Positions 45,077 to 62,537 of a stretch of DNA of 64,000 bases are shown piece by piece. The DNA is taken from positions 372,001 to 436,000 of the forward strand of contig JAUPFP010000025.1 in the NCBI GenBank assembly GCA_036925085.1. The letters run 5' to 3'. The DNA comes from Brachycybe producta. Taxonomy: Eukaryota > Arthropoda > Diplopoda > Playtdesmida > Andrognathidae. Under the pieces are notes generated by a model that made no database searches, had not been told where the DNA came from, and was given only the letters and a program-made list of their open reading frames with translations. A program made the position numbers and the translations under genes. Each line of letters starts with the position of its first letter. The stretch's first letter is position 1.

Positions 45077-48000
45077 TTACTGTATGTACAGACTAGCTGC
45101 AAATACAATATCGCGTTTTATTGCTTGCGATGCCTCCTCCATTTTCTTCTGGAGGACGGGGTTTCCAACCGTTTTGGCCGCATCCTTCACGTCTCGAAGG
45201 ATCTCGTCCAAACGTTGAATGCAACGAACGATGACGCCTTCTTGAACGTCAGTCAACGGCATAATGTCCGTGAAGGACTAAATTTGAAAACACGTTAAGA
45301 AACTTCATGAATTCCTGTTTATAAATAATATCAACCACAATTATGATTAATATGAAAAATGCGTTTTTCAGTCAAAGAACCCGGTTAGAGGCTAAAAAAT
45401 TAGTTTTTTTTTGTATTGTAAAAAGCGCAATTGTGGTTGTTCTATGTAAATTAGTTACCGTTCCTCTTGCCCATTCGTATACGACTTCAGCCAAGTTGAA
45501 ATTGAACTGTTTGACGTAGTCCTCGACTGCAATTTGCACTCCCTTATCGTATTGAACCTTTCCGATTCTTCGTGCGACATCCAAAACGCTTTGCATGCCC
45601 TAAAATTGTTACAAAGTGGAGCTAATCCTTTAAGACAATATTCTATTAAGTAGTCATTGCAAAATATGCAACTGAGGGAGAACAAATATAATAGATTTCT
45701 GGTTAATTTTGTGGTTCAGAAGCAACATTATGAAGAAATTGAAAATGTTTTAGAAGCTAGAAGAGTAAATGAATCAATTAATTATATTTTCATGTTGATA
45801 TCTTTCAAAATAAGGACATTCAAGTTTTTTTTTTAATGTTGTTTCAAAAAAAATGCAAGATTACCCAGAATTCTAGTGACGTTTTGTTGTTATAGTTGTA
45901 ATAAAAAAATACTTAACCTGTTTGAGAATTTCGTTAAGATCAGCTTTGCTGCTGTGTTTATCCTCGAACACCATGCAAGAAAGGAGTGCCGCAATCTCTG
46001 CCGGCTGCATCTCGGTGAACATGTTCTCCAAAATGAGCTCGGTGATTATGAGTTCGTGTTGTCCGATCTGTCGTGCAACTCTGCCCTTCAGTTGCAAGAT
46101 ACAGTTGCTGTCTATGTATTTTAACTCTTTCAACACCTGTGTTCAAAAGAAGTTCGTAAGAACCAAATCATCCCGTAACTTGATCCTTTTTTTCAGTTTT
46201 GGACAAAGTAATTTGCAAAAAAAAACGAATTAATGTAATTAAATTATTTTTTTTTAATTAATTACTTTTAAAGTTTAGTACAAAATTGTGATTAATTATA
46301 TTTTCGAATGCAAAATACAATTACTTTTCAAAATACTTTTTTGTATTTTGAACTATTTTTGAGTTTCAGTTTCGGCATTCAGTTTTGTAATTGTTCTTTT
46401 CAATGTTTTTCGTTCTAATGCTTTTTTATAATATCAGTAATTGTAATTAATTTGTTTTTCAAATTAATTGCAATTAATTGTAAATTAAGTAATTGTAATT
46501 AATCTCCTTTTTAAATTAAGTAAATGTAATTAATCTTCTTTTTAATTTAGGTAATTGTAATTAATCTTTTTAATTTAAGTAATAGTAATTAATTTTTTCT
46601 CAAATTTAGTAATTGTATTTATTTTTAAGAGTATTTTTTTCAATTAGGAGCCACTAGCCTCCAAGCTAAGGCTGTAGAGTTGTTACATAGGTTGCACCGA
46701 AGGGGCTGAAATAAGGCAAAAGAAAACTGTAATATTTCCTGCATAGAGGCTAAGCGGTTGTTAATCGAACGAATTTCCAGTTTTTGTGATTAATTTCTTG
46801 TTCAAATTTAGTAATTGTAATTAGTTTTTCATAGACGTAATTGTAATTAATTCCTTTGAAAAGTAATTTGTCTTAACACTTGCCATTTTTCACCATTTTT
46901 TTTTTAAATATACAGTTTCTTACTTCGATCCTAGATTTGCATTCGGGTTCAAGGACGAGACGGTTATCCATATGTTGACGTATACTCTGCAAAGCCTCCT
47001 TGACCTTCATATTCTTGTATATTTGATAAAACTACGAAAAGACACGATGTTAACGGACGACCGAGAAGTTCGGAAGATTAACCATCTTACGTGCTCTTCA
47101 AAAGATGAACAAGTAACACACTGAAAAACATCAAGCTCTTCACGGATTCGTTTCAAACGTAAACATTTATCGTGTAACTCGAGATTTTTCAACCCCAGGT
47201 GCTGAATCGGATCAAGTTCTTCCGGATTGGATCCCATTTGATACGAGATCGAGGTCAGTTCTTCTGTGGCCGACATGAAGGATTTACCCGGAGGATCGTC
47301 TCTTAATTTTGGACACAAAAAGAAATCGTAGGATTTTAAATCAAACAAACTACAGTTTCCAGTTTATCGTTACTTGAAACGAGGTATCTGACGCTTGTCC
47401 CAATCGTTTAAGACCTTCGTCGTTTCGATACGAATGAACCGTGTCGTAATCAATAGAATGTCGCTGTTCAACAAACATTGAACTACTTCTGTTTCGTGAA
47501 TTCCTTCGGGAATGATAACTTTCATTCGATGAGCATTGATAAAGTGTGGCCACATTTGATCAGCTTCTTTCGTTTCGTGCATTTCGCTGTTTCGTGTGGT
47601 TAAAACAGTGACCACGGTTGTTTCTTTCTGAGTGGCCACTTTCAGAACGATCGCATACGTCGGTCTGGTTCGCCCGGTGGCCGATACAATCACTACACGT
47701 CCGACCGTAATCGCATTCGGACTTGTGAGAACAGTCGCCTACGAGTAAATGAAAGAGCGGCGAATGAGAATCGAGAAGGGTTCGGCTTTGATACTACAAA
47801 GTATACCCTTATTTCTTGCCGTAACTCGACGTAATTCTTGCATCTGTTATAATACTGTTGGAGTGTCTCGTTGCATATGTTGCAGGCAACAACATCGCTA
47901 AGGGTCGAAACTTGTTTGTTCAGTTGCTTCAGTCGTTCTTCATAGACGGGAATATTCTTTTGATTCTCGACTTCGAAGAAGCTGCGTTTCATCATGTCTT

Positions 48001-51000
48001 CCATTGTTATATTTTCAACGCTGAGCAAATTCAGAATCATCGTATAAGTCAGACGAAATCTCGATTCCAACATCGTCGGTTTTCCCTAATAAAGGAGACT
48101 TTACTTTTTATTGCTTTTAAGTTTCTTTTTAAAGTATAAACACCACTCGAATTCTGATTATTCTGTCTTTCGAAAGCAAAATTATGAAAAACTAGAAAGT
48201 GTTTTAGAAACTAGAAGAGTAGCTCAATCACTTAAGGGTATTTTTATGCTGATATCTTTTAAAATAAGCTTTTTATGTCAGTTTGAAAATGATTCAGCTT
48301 TAAACAGACTATTTTTAAATTTGTCTCTAAAGTTGAATCACATAATAGTATTTTAATATTGCTATCTTTCAAAATAAACCTTTTCAAACTGACATAAAGT
48401 TTATTTTGCAAGATATCAACATTAAAATGTTTTTAAAAACTAGAAGGGTAGCTCAATCACTTAACAGTATTTCATGTTTGTATCTTTCAAAATAATCTTT
48501 TTGAATTTGAATATGACCCAACTTTAAGCAGACGACAATTTGTAATTTCAAGCTACCCTTCTAGTTTCTAAAAAAAACACTTTCAAGTTTTAGCTTAATT
48601 TTGCTCTTAAAAGACAGAATAAACAGAGTTTGGAGAGGCGTTAACACTTTAAAACCAGCTTAAACGTCCATAGAAAATGTATTCTAGTTTCTATCAAATG
48701 TTTCCGATCGAAATCCAGGAAATTTACTAATGAGGTACTTTGAAAATAACCCTAACCAGCATAATGGCATTCAGTTCCGATAGTTCAGGAACTGTATCCT
48801 TGCAAAGCACTATAACCGTGCCGGTAGTGTCCAGTCCTCTGCGACCGGCACGTCCTGCCATCTGTATATATTCAGCCGTATTGAGGTTACGAGGTTTGAC
48901 ACCATCGAATTTACGAATCGCATCGAACACGACCGTTCTCGCTGGCATGTTGACACCCATTGCGAATGTCTCAGTTGCAAATAAAAGCTTAATTCAAGAG
49001 CGAGAAAAGAAAGACAAAACATCAGTTTAGATTAACAAAAATGTGCCATCGTAACACCTTTACCTTAACCAAACCCTGTTGAAATAACAATTCTACGACT
49101 TCTTTTAGAATCGGAAGTATTCCACTGTGATGGATTCCGATTCCGTGACTCAGAAGTTCTTCCATCGTCTTCACTTGCGGTAGATTTCGATCGGAATCCT
49201 TTAATCTGGTCACACACTTGCCGACGAACATCCTGATCCGATTCTTTTCGGACGCAGTCGTCAGGTCCATAGAGTTCATCATTCGAGCGTTCGTGTCGCA
49301 ACGTTTACGAGAGAAAGTGAAGATGACGACAGGCAATTGATTCATCTTTTTCAGAAGTTGAACAGCAGTCAGGTAAATCGTCCTCTCCTTGAATTTAAAA
49401 ATTGCAATAACAAATGTTACTTATTAATGTATCTTGATCTTATTTCGGTTACCTGTTGAAAACTAAGAGCAGTTCGCGATGGAATCGGTCCATACTGTTT
49501 TGCGGCACTTTTATTTTCCTTCTGTGCTTCTAAAGCAGCCGTGTAACTGCATAAAATACGAACAAAATGCTTTTAATCTTATTGTAACGTTATTTCTAAA
49601 AAAAGATGCAAACAAACCCAAATGTATCGAGTTTGCCGTCGGCTTTGACAACTTGAAACAGTTTTTCTTTTCCCTTTGCAGATGAAACGAACAAGTGATG
49701 TTCCAAAGGAACCGGTCTTTTCGGTGTACTTATCACGTAGATTTTTTTACGTTTTGTTCGTCTTCATGTAAGAAAACCAACACGTTTTAAAAATAAACTT
49801 TTTTATAGACAAAAATTATAAAAAAAATATTGTCTGCTTAAAATTGAGTCGTTTTCAAACTTGACATAAAAAGTTTATTTTGAAAGATATCAACATGTAA
49901 ATACTCTTAAGCGATTGAGCTACCTTTCTTGTTTTTAAAACACTTTCAAGTTTCTCTTCATTTTTGTCCTGAAAGATGGAATAATCGACAGTTCGAGGAG
50001 CGTTTAAACTTTAAAATCACCTTTATGCTTAGGTCATTTTAAACTACCATAAAATCAACATGAAATTAGCCTAAAATAATTGAGTTACCTTTCTAGTTTA
50101 TAAAACACTTTCAATTTTCTCGTAATATTCTTTGTTAAAGACAATAACTTCAATTAGAAAGGCGTTTACTCTTTGAAAAAAGGTGTTCCTTCTTAAATCG
50201 CAGAGTTACAGCAGCGGTTATTTTTCAGGGGTCAGGCGCACTTAGGCGCCTGACCTCTGAAAAATAACCTGAAAAATAACCTGAAAAATAACCTGAAAAA
50301 TCCCCTGAAAAATCCCCTCCAAAAGAGGGGATCATAATTAAATATTTTGACTTTTAGATTTTTTCGGCAACAAAAATGAAGTCGAAGGTCGCTGAGTTTT
50401 TCGTCGCAAAGTATTTTCTTTTTAAAGTTGCCAATCTTGGCACACGATTAAAAGTCGCCTGTGTATGCCAAGGTTGCCATATATCCATAGAAAATACATT
50501 GCGCCGACACTTCCAAAGCCTTCCAACTTCATTTTGTCACTGAAAAGTCTTTTAAACGTCGTCTGCGTGTTCCAACCCTTTACTGATGGCACTTCAAATT
50601 CTGAAATCTCTTAGCGCCTAGGAGCTTTAAAGACAGCTTTAAGGACTTTAAAAAAAAAAAAACAATTTCGTACCCGATCCAGTCTGCAAATTGGAGTGTG
50701 TTCGGTACGGTGGCACTCAAAAGAACGATGTTTACGTGCCGAGGAAGCATAATGAGTACCTCTTCCCAAACGACACCTCTCTTTCAATGAGTTGTTTGAA
50801 AAAGATACAAATTACTAAATCCAATCGAGTTGTTTTTACTTTAATGGTACCTCTGCATCATTGATATAATGTACTTCATCGAAAATAACCCACTCGAGAT
50901 CACGTATCGTATCAGAACCATTGTATAACATTGATCTGATAAATTAAGAAATATTTTTTTCAAAATAACGCGGTTTTCTTTATTTGAAACTTCATTGTAC

Positions 51001-54000
51001 AATTTTAAAAGAGAATAAATGAACCTCAAGATTTCTGTTGTCATAATGAGACACGCAGCTTTTGAATTGATTTGTATGTCTCCAGTGAGAAGACCGACAT
51101 CTTCGAACGTATCTTTGAAATCTCGATACTTCTGATTCGAAAGAGCTTTGATAGGAGAAGTGTAAATGGCTCTAGAAATTGAAACAAGACAGTTGTGTTA
51201 AGTTAACTCAACGTGTTGATATTTTTTTTTTAAAAAATAAAGACCTAGTCATATGTCGAAATGATAGTGCGATGGCATATTCGGCTACGACGGTCTTTCC
51301 GGCCGACGTGTGAGCGGCTACGAAAACGCTTTCGTGTCTTTCGAGCCGTAGAATCGCTTGCTTTTGAAAATTATCCAACTCGAAAGGCCACTGTGACAAA
51401 AGTTCAATGAGTTATGGGTAAATTTATAAGAAATACTAGGAAACACAGCTTTTATGCATAAATTCAACGTTTTAAGGTGGTTTTAAAGTATGAACTCTTC
51501 TCAAACTCTGGTTATTCTGCCTTTCAGGTGCACATTGTAAAGAAACTTGAAAGTGTTTTTATAAAAACTAGAAGGAGGTAACTTCATCACTTAATGGTAT
51601 TTTCATTGATTAAGCTATAGTTCTAGTTCCTAAAACACTTCCAATTTCTCCTTAATGTTTTGTTCTTCTGAAACTGCAGAATAACCAGAATTCGAAAGTC
51701 AGCTTGAACAGCTTAACTCTCCCAGTTTATTTACTCTTCTAGTTTTTAAAACTGCTGCTTCTGAAATTCAAAATTAGCAGAATTCTATTTCTGAGCATAA
51801 ATCTCATAACTTACCGTTTTTGCCATTACCGGTACACGTTTATAGAAATCCGAAACTGGATTATTGACGTTCACCTCTTCGGCCCAATCTGTCTTCTGCA
51901 TAACGGTTTTGCTCGGATCAGATTCTTTTGAGATCACCAACACATCATCCAGATTAGAAACCTGAAAAATCATAGTGAGAATGGAAACTTGTTTCGAAGT
52001 CTTACATCTTCATCACCTTCGATGCAATCGTGTCGATGACTTCATCAGTCTCGTCCGGTTTTGTCTACGAAATAAACAAACGCCAATTTATTTATTTCAG
52101 TTAAGGTGGCTTTAAAGCGAAAACGCCTCCTGAACGGCTGATTATTCTATCTTTTATTTGCAAAATGAAGAAAAACTTAAATGTGTTCTAGAAACTAGAA
52201 GGTATCTTTTAAAATAAGCTTTTTATGTAAGTTTGAAAATGACCTAACACTTTCTATTTTTTCTTAATTTTGCTGTCAGGTTTTAAAAATCAGTTGTTCA
52301 CAATCCATCTTAACGATGGATAAATTTCAAAATGAAGAAACCTCTTTTATTACAGCTTCCACTAAAGTATTTTCATTAGAATTGCCGTTTCTGTCGACCG
52401 TTATGGATGTTATTTCATCGTTAAAAGCTGCAAGATCGTCGTCTGTATCCATTAAAAGTTGTGCTATGTTAATTTCGACACGTTTTTTTGACGTTAGGTT
52501 GTTAATAGACGATGAAGATGAGCTTTCGGCATCAACTTCAAGCTTTTCGGTCGGAAACACCATTCCAAAATCAAATCCCGGAGGTACAGTCTCTAGTTCT
52601 GTAAGATAAACCAACGTTATTTTTTTTATCGAGACTTTAAAAGAGCTTTTAACAGCTAAATTATTTCACGTTTTTTTAAAACAACTTATGAAAACTAGAA
52701 GAGTAAAATAAGGTTTATTAAACGATAAACTTTTTAAAACAAGTTTTAAAAGGTAATTTTCGGTTATTTCTGTGTTTTAGCAGCAATTAAACGTGAATTA
52801 GAAACTAGAATGGTAGTTGAATTACTTATTGAATAATTATTTTTGTATTCAAAAAATAACATCTGCTTAAAAGTTTGGTTATTTTCAAACTGACATAAAA
52901 GGTTTAATTTGAAACATGTCGACAAGAAAATACCTCAAATACCTTTTAAGTGATTAAGTTACCCTTCTAGTTTCTAAAACACTTTCCAGTTTATTTTAAT
53001 TTTATTCTGAAATGTCGTTTACACTGTAGAACCAGCTAAAATCATTTCATGCTTTTTTTTTTCATTTTTCAACAGAAAAATAACATTATTTTTTTTAAAC
53101 TAGACGAGTAATTTTCATGTTTATTACTCTGAAAATCACAAATTCTATTTTCTTTACTGTTCTAGTTTCAAATAAATATTAAAATTCATTAAGTTGTTTT
53201 GAAAAATACGTTCTTCATGTTTCTACACTTCTAATATTGGGGGGGGGAGAGAGAGAGAGAAGACATTGAATTTAACCGTTCTCAAAGTCCAGTCCATTAG
53301 AATCGGCATTCAGATTCAGATCCTCGATCGTTGGCTCGTCCATTCCGCCTAAAAAAGCCCAAAAATCAACCTCGAAATATAAATTGATGCGTTTGATACA
53401 ATCTATAAATACCAGGCCAAAACGGTACGTTTGTAGAAGATCCACGAACGGACTCTTCCGGTGGTCCTGGGGCCCTCTTCATCGAAGTAGAAGTCTTTGA
53501 CGTCTTTCCGACAGATGACAATTCAACCTGAATACAAAGTAAGAATTTGAAAACACTGTGGAAAATTAGTCGAATATATTTATTTGTTAACTTCGTGAAA
53601 CCCAAGTAAAGCTCCAGAAATGAGATCTCTATCGACTTTTAATGTTGTATTCAATGGTGAAGGACCCATTTTAAAGATTCTACTCGGATTTGGAGTACGA
53701 TGAAAGTGTCTGTAATAGAAACAAGTTCGTTTAATGTTTTAAAGTGTAAACTAGCCTCACGAAACTCATGATTTATCCCCTGTCTTTCAGGTGCAGAAGG
53801 AAGAGAAACTTGAAAGTGTTTTAGAAACTAGAAGGTTAATTAGCTCTAATCACTTAAAAAGTAATTTAATGTTGCAAAATACGCTTTTTAAGCGAATTTG
53901 AACGATATGTATTTAAATTTTTGTCTTTAAAAAGTTTATTTTGAAAGATATCAACATGAAAAATACCCTTGAGTTACCCTTCTAGTTTCTAAAACGCTTT

Positions 54001-54322
54001 CTATAGGTTTTTCTATAATTTTGCTCTTCTGAAAGATAGAATAATCAAGATTTCCAGAAATCAGCTTTGTGTAAACCATCTTTAATGTGTTTAATTTATG
54101 TTTCTAATCGTATTTCGTTAGAATTTGGACTTAAAAACCGTTGTGTTTTGGAGAGATCATCAAAAATGAGGCCTTTCGGCTCTGTTATGTATCGTTCAAG
54201 TTGTCCTGTGTCATCTAAAATACTCTCCAGAAGTTCCTAAAGAAATTAACGATCATAACAGGTGAGCATTTCAAATGTTTGCGCCATTTAAAGCTTTAAA
54301 AATGTACCTTTATTGGTTCCAT
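45077..54322 (-). CDS. SKIV2L: SKI2 (SKIV2L/SKIC2) RNA helicase of the Ski complex
   Basis: Twenty-three exons give 1223 residues (human about 1246). Exons, 5' to 3': 54322-54308, 54236-54139, 53709-53592, 53527-53413, 53348-53277, 52598-52342, 52064-52017, 51961-51815, 51390-51245, 51171-51025, 50935-50851, 50780-50674, 49761-49618, 49546-49453, 49387-49064, 48987-48757, 48085-47807, 47738-47374, 47301-47091, 47031-46924, 46136-45918, 45599-45459, 45277-45077. The helicase threads mRNA into the cytoplasmic exosome with SKI3 and SKI8. Motifs: [14 protein letters not shown] in the N-terminal region, Walker A AHTSAGKT (316-323), DEVH (407-410), SAT (438-440), and QMAGRAGRR (681-689). An rRNA-processing arch region and a DSHCT domain ending [12 protein letters not shown] follow. 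Exon 1 codes for five residues only. For exon 7 the donor GTGATG keeps the frame; the nearby GTAAGA would not. It converges with VPS52. Confidence 0.95.
46200..46870. repeat. AATTGTAATTAAT-type imperfect repeats in a SKI2 intron
   Basis: The intron between the 46924-47031 and 45918-46136 exons is filled with copies of a TAATTGTAATTAATCT-like word. It also contains the phrase GCATAGAGGCTAAGCGGTTG (about 46742), which has a near match at 59692, so a dispersed repeat is embedded in it. Confidence 0.6.
48115..48670. mobile_element. Foldback (FB1) cluster in SKI2 intron 16
   Basis: Left arms near 48197 and 48427, right arm near 48550. It ends TTAAAACCAGCTTAAAC. About one and a half copies. Confidence 0.65.
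49790..50190. mobile_element. Foldback (FB1) right halves in SKI2 intron 12
   Basis: Two right-type arms near 49917 (GAGCTACCTTTCTTG) and 50084 (GAGTTACCTTTCTAGTTTA). The left arms are missing or degraded. Confidence 0.5.
50215..50335. repeat. Short tandem repeat in a SKI2 intron
   Basis: About six copies of a 12-13 bp unit (CTGAAAAATAAC, then CTGAAAAATCCC), beside a small palindrome made of AGGCGC words and flanked by a dispersed element. Confidence 0.75.
50340..50590. repeat. Dispersed repeat shared with SLC1 copy A intron 7
   Basis: Shares AATCTTGGCACAC, AAAAGT, GCCTGTG, TGCCAAGGTTGC and AGAAAATACATTGCG, in that order, with 1050-1130. It lies in SKI2 intron 12. Confidence 0.65.
51470..51720. 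mobile_element. Foldback element (FB1) in SKI2 intron 8
   Basis: It starts AAGGTGGTTTTAAAGTATGAAC, with arms near 51560 and 51620. The spacer is shortened. Confidence 0.6.
52105..53040. mobile_element. Foldback (FB1) copies flanking SKI2 exon 6
   Basis: A truncated copy at about 52105-52310 and a fuller one at about 52745-53040 (arms near 52797 and 52960) lie on either side of the 52342-52598 exon. Confidence 0.55.
53735..54080. mobile_element. Foldback element (FB1) in SKI2 intron 2
   Basis: Arms near 53817 (GTTTTAGAAACTAGAAGG) and 53972 (TACCCTTCTAGTTTCTAAAA). The outer GTCTTTCAGGTGCAGAAGG and GAAAGATAGAATAATC words pair as well. Confidence 0.7.
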
Positions 54323-55079
54323 TTGCGTAAGATTTCAATGAAATGAAATGTAAACATACAAGTGTCTTTAGAAGCAAAAACTAGCAGACGACACGCCGCC
54401 GATAAATAATTAGTCGCCGCTGAAAGTTTGGCGCCGCTTGAAAAGTTAACCACGCCCACTATTAATAAGCCACGCCTCTTTTCTATTAGATTTTTTTACA
54501 CTATGCATTTTATTTTAACTTTGTCACTTTTATTTAATTTAATTTTATGCTTTATAAATATTTTAATTAATTTATTTTTAATTTTAATTTTATTCATTTT
54601 AATTAATTTATTTTGAATTATTTTAATTATTTATTTTTAATTTTAATTTTATTCATTTTAATTAATTTATTTTTAATCATTTTAATTTATATTTTATTTA
54701 TTTATTTTTAATCATTTTAATTTATATTTTATTTATTTATTTTAATTTTAGTATTTTTATTTATTTTAATTTTAATATGTTTAATTATTTTATTTCCATC
54801 ATTTTTAGTTATTTTTTTGTTTATTTTTTATTTTTTAAAAAATAAGAATTTAGGATTAAATTGTCTAATTGATAAATAATTACTTCTGCAATTTTTTTAT
54901 ATTTTGTAATTTTGAAAGTAAAATTTTTATTAAATTTTATTAGTGCATGAAATTCATTCATTGATTTTATAAAAAATTAATTTTCATAAATCCACATATT
55001 TTATTTTTAATTATCCTTTTATTTCATTTTTAACTATTTTTTTAATGTTGAAAACTTATTAAAAAATAAATCAAGACTC

Positions 55080-55480
55080 TTAAGGTGGTTTTAAAATGTA
55101 AAACGCCTCTCGAACTCTTGAGGTAGAAAATGAAAAGAAACTTGAAAATGTTTTAGAAATCAGAAGAGCAGCAGCTCAATTTTCACGTTGCTATCTTTCA
55201 AAATATACTTTTTATGTTTAAAAATGTTGGCTATAAAAAAATATGTTTTGAAAGATATCAGCATGAAAAAAATAACCCTTAAGTTACAGAGCTACCCTTC
55301 TAGTTTCTAAAACTGGCTCTTTCAAGTTTCTGTTTCTTTTCTGAAAGACAGTATAATCAGGAATTCGACCCTGAAGTGATTGAGCTACCCTTCTAGTTTC
55401 TAAGAGAAACTCTTAAGTTGCTCTTAATTTTGCTTTTCTTTGAAAGACAGTATAATCAGATTTCTAAAATGAGCTGTTTA
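55080..55480. mobile_element. Foldback (FB1) copies upstream of SKI2
   Basis: One copy at about 55080-55370, followed by a second right arm at about 55375-55470, in the shared upstream region of SKI2 and alpha-tubulin. Confidence 0.65.
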
Positions 55481-56190
55481 TATTGATAATAATTGATCAA
55501 TTAATAATTAATTTAATGTTTTTTTGCTTGTTCTTCATTATTGTTTGTTGCATGCCCTACATTCACCTATTATGGAATTATAAAGTGGGAAGGGGGGAAG
55601 GAAACCTCGGTTTACTCAACATCTGTGTCACGTGATACAGGTTAAACTGGGTTAGGTGTCTGGTAATGACGTCACTTAATTCTGTAGGTGTACATAGGAT
55701 GACCATTTATAGACACAATTGAAACGGACGGAGACTTGACATAACTATTATAATAATTATTCAAAACATAACATGAGAAATTTTATTTAAATATGTGAAA
55801 GAAAAAAAAATAATTGCTTAATTAATTTCATTGTTTAGAAAGAAAAAGAAAAACTTCAGGTCGACTTCACATGTAGTTAATTAAAAATGGCCGCCAATTA
55901 TTATAATATTAATATGTAAATTATATTTTAAGTTGCGCTTGCGATATAGTAAATTTTTTTTTCAAAAAAAAATCGTAAGGTATTTTTTATATTAAAAGCG
56001 GCATTTAATTAATTTGCATATATTTGCATGTTAATTTAAAATGGCGACCAGTTATTTTAATAATACTTTTCAGTTTCTTTTTTTAATTTAATTTAGAGCT
56101 TTATGAATAGAAAATTTTTCATTTGAAAATTCAACAGATATTTGTGAACTGAATATAATTAAATTAAATAAATTTACATATAATAATTAC

Positions 56191-56451
56191 TAGGGCTCGG
56201 AATGTTTCTCAATTTGTGGCCCGCCAAGTGCCAATTGTGAAGTAATCATCATCATCATTAGAGCAACTTGCAATTATGCTTTTTCTAATCAGAAAAGGCT
56301 GGTTAGAGAGGCTAGATGTCTGGTTACTAGCCTCTAATTTAATTAGAAAGAACATTTTTTTTATCTAAACAAGATTGTAACTTTACAATTGGGACTTGGG
56401 TTACATATTCAGAAACATTCCAGTTGATATTACATCAAAATTCGAGCCCTA
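56191..56451. mobile_element. TAGRGCTCGGA inverted-repeat element, copy 3
   Basis: Ends TAGGGCTCGG and TTCGAGCCCTA. Flanks ATAATTAC and ATAATTGT share ATAATT, as for copy 2. Confidence 0.75.
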
Positions 56452-57881
56452 ATAATTGTTAATTATTATTATTTCTTATTTAAAATGGCACACATGTATT
56501 ATAATATAACATATGATATGTTATTTAATTTATTTTCATTTTGTAATGAATTTTTGTTGAGTTTTTTTAGTGGTTTGAACAGTAATTTAACTAATTTTGT
56601 TTCAAAGTTCAAAAAAATGATTTGCAGTACTGAATGCAACACTTAATTACTTTGTATATAAAAAAATCTATATATATAATCGATTATTTCCAAGTATGTT
56701 TTATTTGTGGTATTTGTTTTTTTGTCACGGGTGCTTGACAAAATGAAAATTGCGTGTCCTTTTTTTTTTCTCGGTTGGGTGGACAACCCACTCCATCCTT
56801 TATCCTCCAAATATGGACAGAACGAACTTTTGGTTCATTAAGAGGGCGCCATTATGTACATAATGACGATACCTTTTTTACATTAAGATTAATGAGAAAA
56901 TGTAATGTGGGGTATTTTATATGAAGAGAGTTGAAGAGGGGACAAAAATAAAAAGGTCTGCATATGAGGGGAGGGCCCTATCAGAAGAGGGGGGCCTGTG
57001 ACGTCAACAAATATTGTAATTTATTAATATTATTATTATTAATAATTATGAAGGGGTCATTTGGACAGTTGAAAGGCAAAGAGAAAGGAATGTTTTGTAT
57101 GCAATGAAAAAAATCTCAGCATATTTGAATTTTTTTCTTTCTAAATTTTAATTGTATTTTTTTAACAAATATTTTAAAACCTACAAATCAAAATCAAAAA
57201 AATTATGGTTATCAAGAAACCATCCAGAGAGGTAATATTTAATGTGCACGTTTAATAGATGTTTTATTAGCACATTTTTATATTGTTTATAAACTCATTT
57301 GCATCTAATTTGCATATTTGGTGATTCAAAGACTAGGGCGAAAGTTCATATAGTTTAAAATTAAACATGATTAATATTCACACAATTAAGACGTTTTGTC
57401 GATTTTTTTCTTTCTTATAAATTATTTATTTTGTTCAATAATAATAAAAAAAAAACCCTGCACTTGAATAGGGGGCGCTATAGTTCATGGACCATGTCAA
57501 AATTAAGGCCTTTTAGAATAAATTACCATACAATTTCCGCATTTTTTTTTGTTTCTTTTAATATTTTTTTTATATTGTAAAAACAATTAATTTGTCACCG
57601 TTTTTTTTAAATCGTGAAATTTTTTCACAAGACTGAATATTTCTTTTTTTTTTCACCTGAAAATGTTTAACCCAATAACAGGTGTGTGTGTGGGTGGAAA
57701 TGTTTTTTATTAGATAAACTTCGTCCCATACTCTTTTAAATTGAAAGTATCTTTATCTATTATTTTCTTGTTTTGTATTTAATCATCACATTTTTTTTTA
57801 TTAACAAAATATATAAATAAGTTCATTTCATTTCTGATTTCGTTTTTGTAAAATAAATAATAAAAGAGAAAAATCAATAAA

Positions 57882-58084
57882 TACAGGGTGATAAAACACC
57901 CACACATTTTAAGAAAAAATAATTATTTCATTATTTTAATTTTTACTATCATTTTTTTCTACATTAAAAACTACATACTCTTGAAAGAATTTTAGAATCT
58001 TAAGTGAACATTTCTTTTGCCTTCATTATTAATTTATAAATTATTAAATATGACCGTTATGGTTGTTTTACGATCACCCTGTAT
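57882..58084. mobile_element. Mariner-like MITE
   Basis: Ends TACAGGGTGATAAAA and TTTTACGATCACCCTGTA, about 200 bp, flanked by TA. This form is typical of Tc1/mariner nonautonomous elements. No transposase. Confidence 0.55.
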
Positions 58085-58451
58085 ATGTTTATACGCATTC
58101 CCTCCCACCCCCTCCTGCGCGAGCTAATAATTCTTATATGGAATCGCCCACACTGTATTAAAATGAATACGGCATGAGGCTCTAGAGAATTTCCGTTAAA
58201 TAATAAAACTGTCATAAAACATTCAACATATTTTTTCGAATTTTTTTTATTCATTATTAACATTTTAATATTGTTACATATAAAAACTCAAATTTATAAC
58301 ATAAAATAATTATAAATGATACAGAATAATGCAGAAAAAAAAGAGTAAAACACAAAAACAATGAATAAGGTCATTTGATGTTAAACGGTTGAATCATCTA
58401 GAGCCTCTAACAATAAAACCCAATTTTGGCGCGATCGGTTATAAAAATTGA

Positions 58452-58498
58452 CCAATCAGAAACGAGTTGAGTCACCCTTTTTCGTAAGCCTATAAATA
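58452..58498 (+). promoter_or_regulatory. Alpha-tubulin core promoter: CCAAT box and TATA box
   Basis: A CCAAT motif (58452-58456, in ACCAATCAGA) lies about 35 bp upstream of TATAAATA (58491-58498). Transcription would start near 58520-58530, about 120 bp before the ATG. Spacing and motifs are those of a strong animal promoter. Confidence 0.7.
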
Positions 58499-58643
58499 CA
58501 AGTGCATTTGAGTTTTTCAATCAATTAGCCGTTTGTCTGGAAGTCCGTTGCTTTTCTTCCGATTGCAAACAGCCATCAACCGCCGATTCTTTTCGAATTT
58601 TATCAGCATTTTTGTTGTTTTCTCTGTTTAAAACCGTGCCAAA

Positions 58644-62537
<3,894 letters not shown>

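Larger units (their letters stand above)
54323..58643. other. Intergenic region between SKI2 and alpha-tubulin
   Basis: No gene seen in 4.3 kb apart from the divergent upstream regions of SKI2 (minus) and alpha-tubulin (plus). It contains a low-complexity TTTTAATTAATTTA tract (54500-54850), foldback copies (55080-55480), an inverted-repeat element (56191-56451), a mariner-like element (57882-58084) and two TGACGTCA palindromes (55667, 56999). Short open frames in it show no protein character. Confidence 0.5.

Noticed and set aside
52009..52020. GTAAGA donor for SKI2 exon 7
   Set aside because: It is the stronger-looking site but gives a frameshift and a stop within exon 8. GTGATG eight bases earlier keeps the frame.
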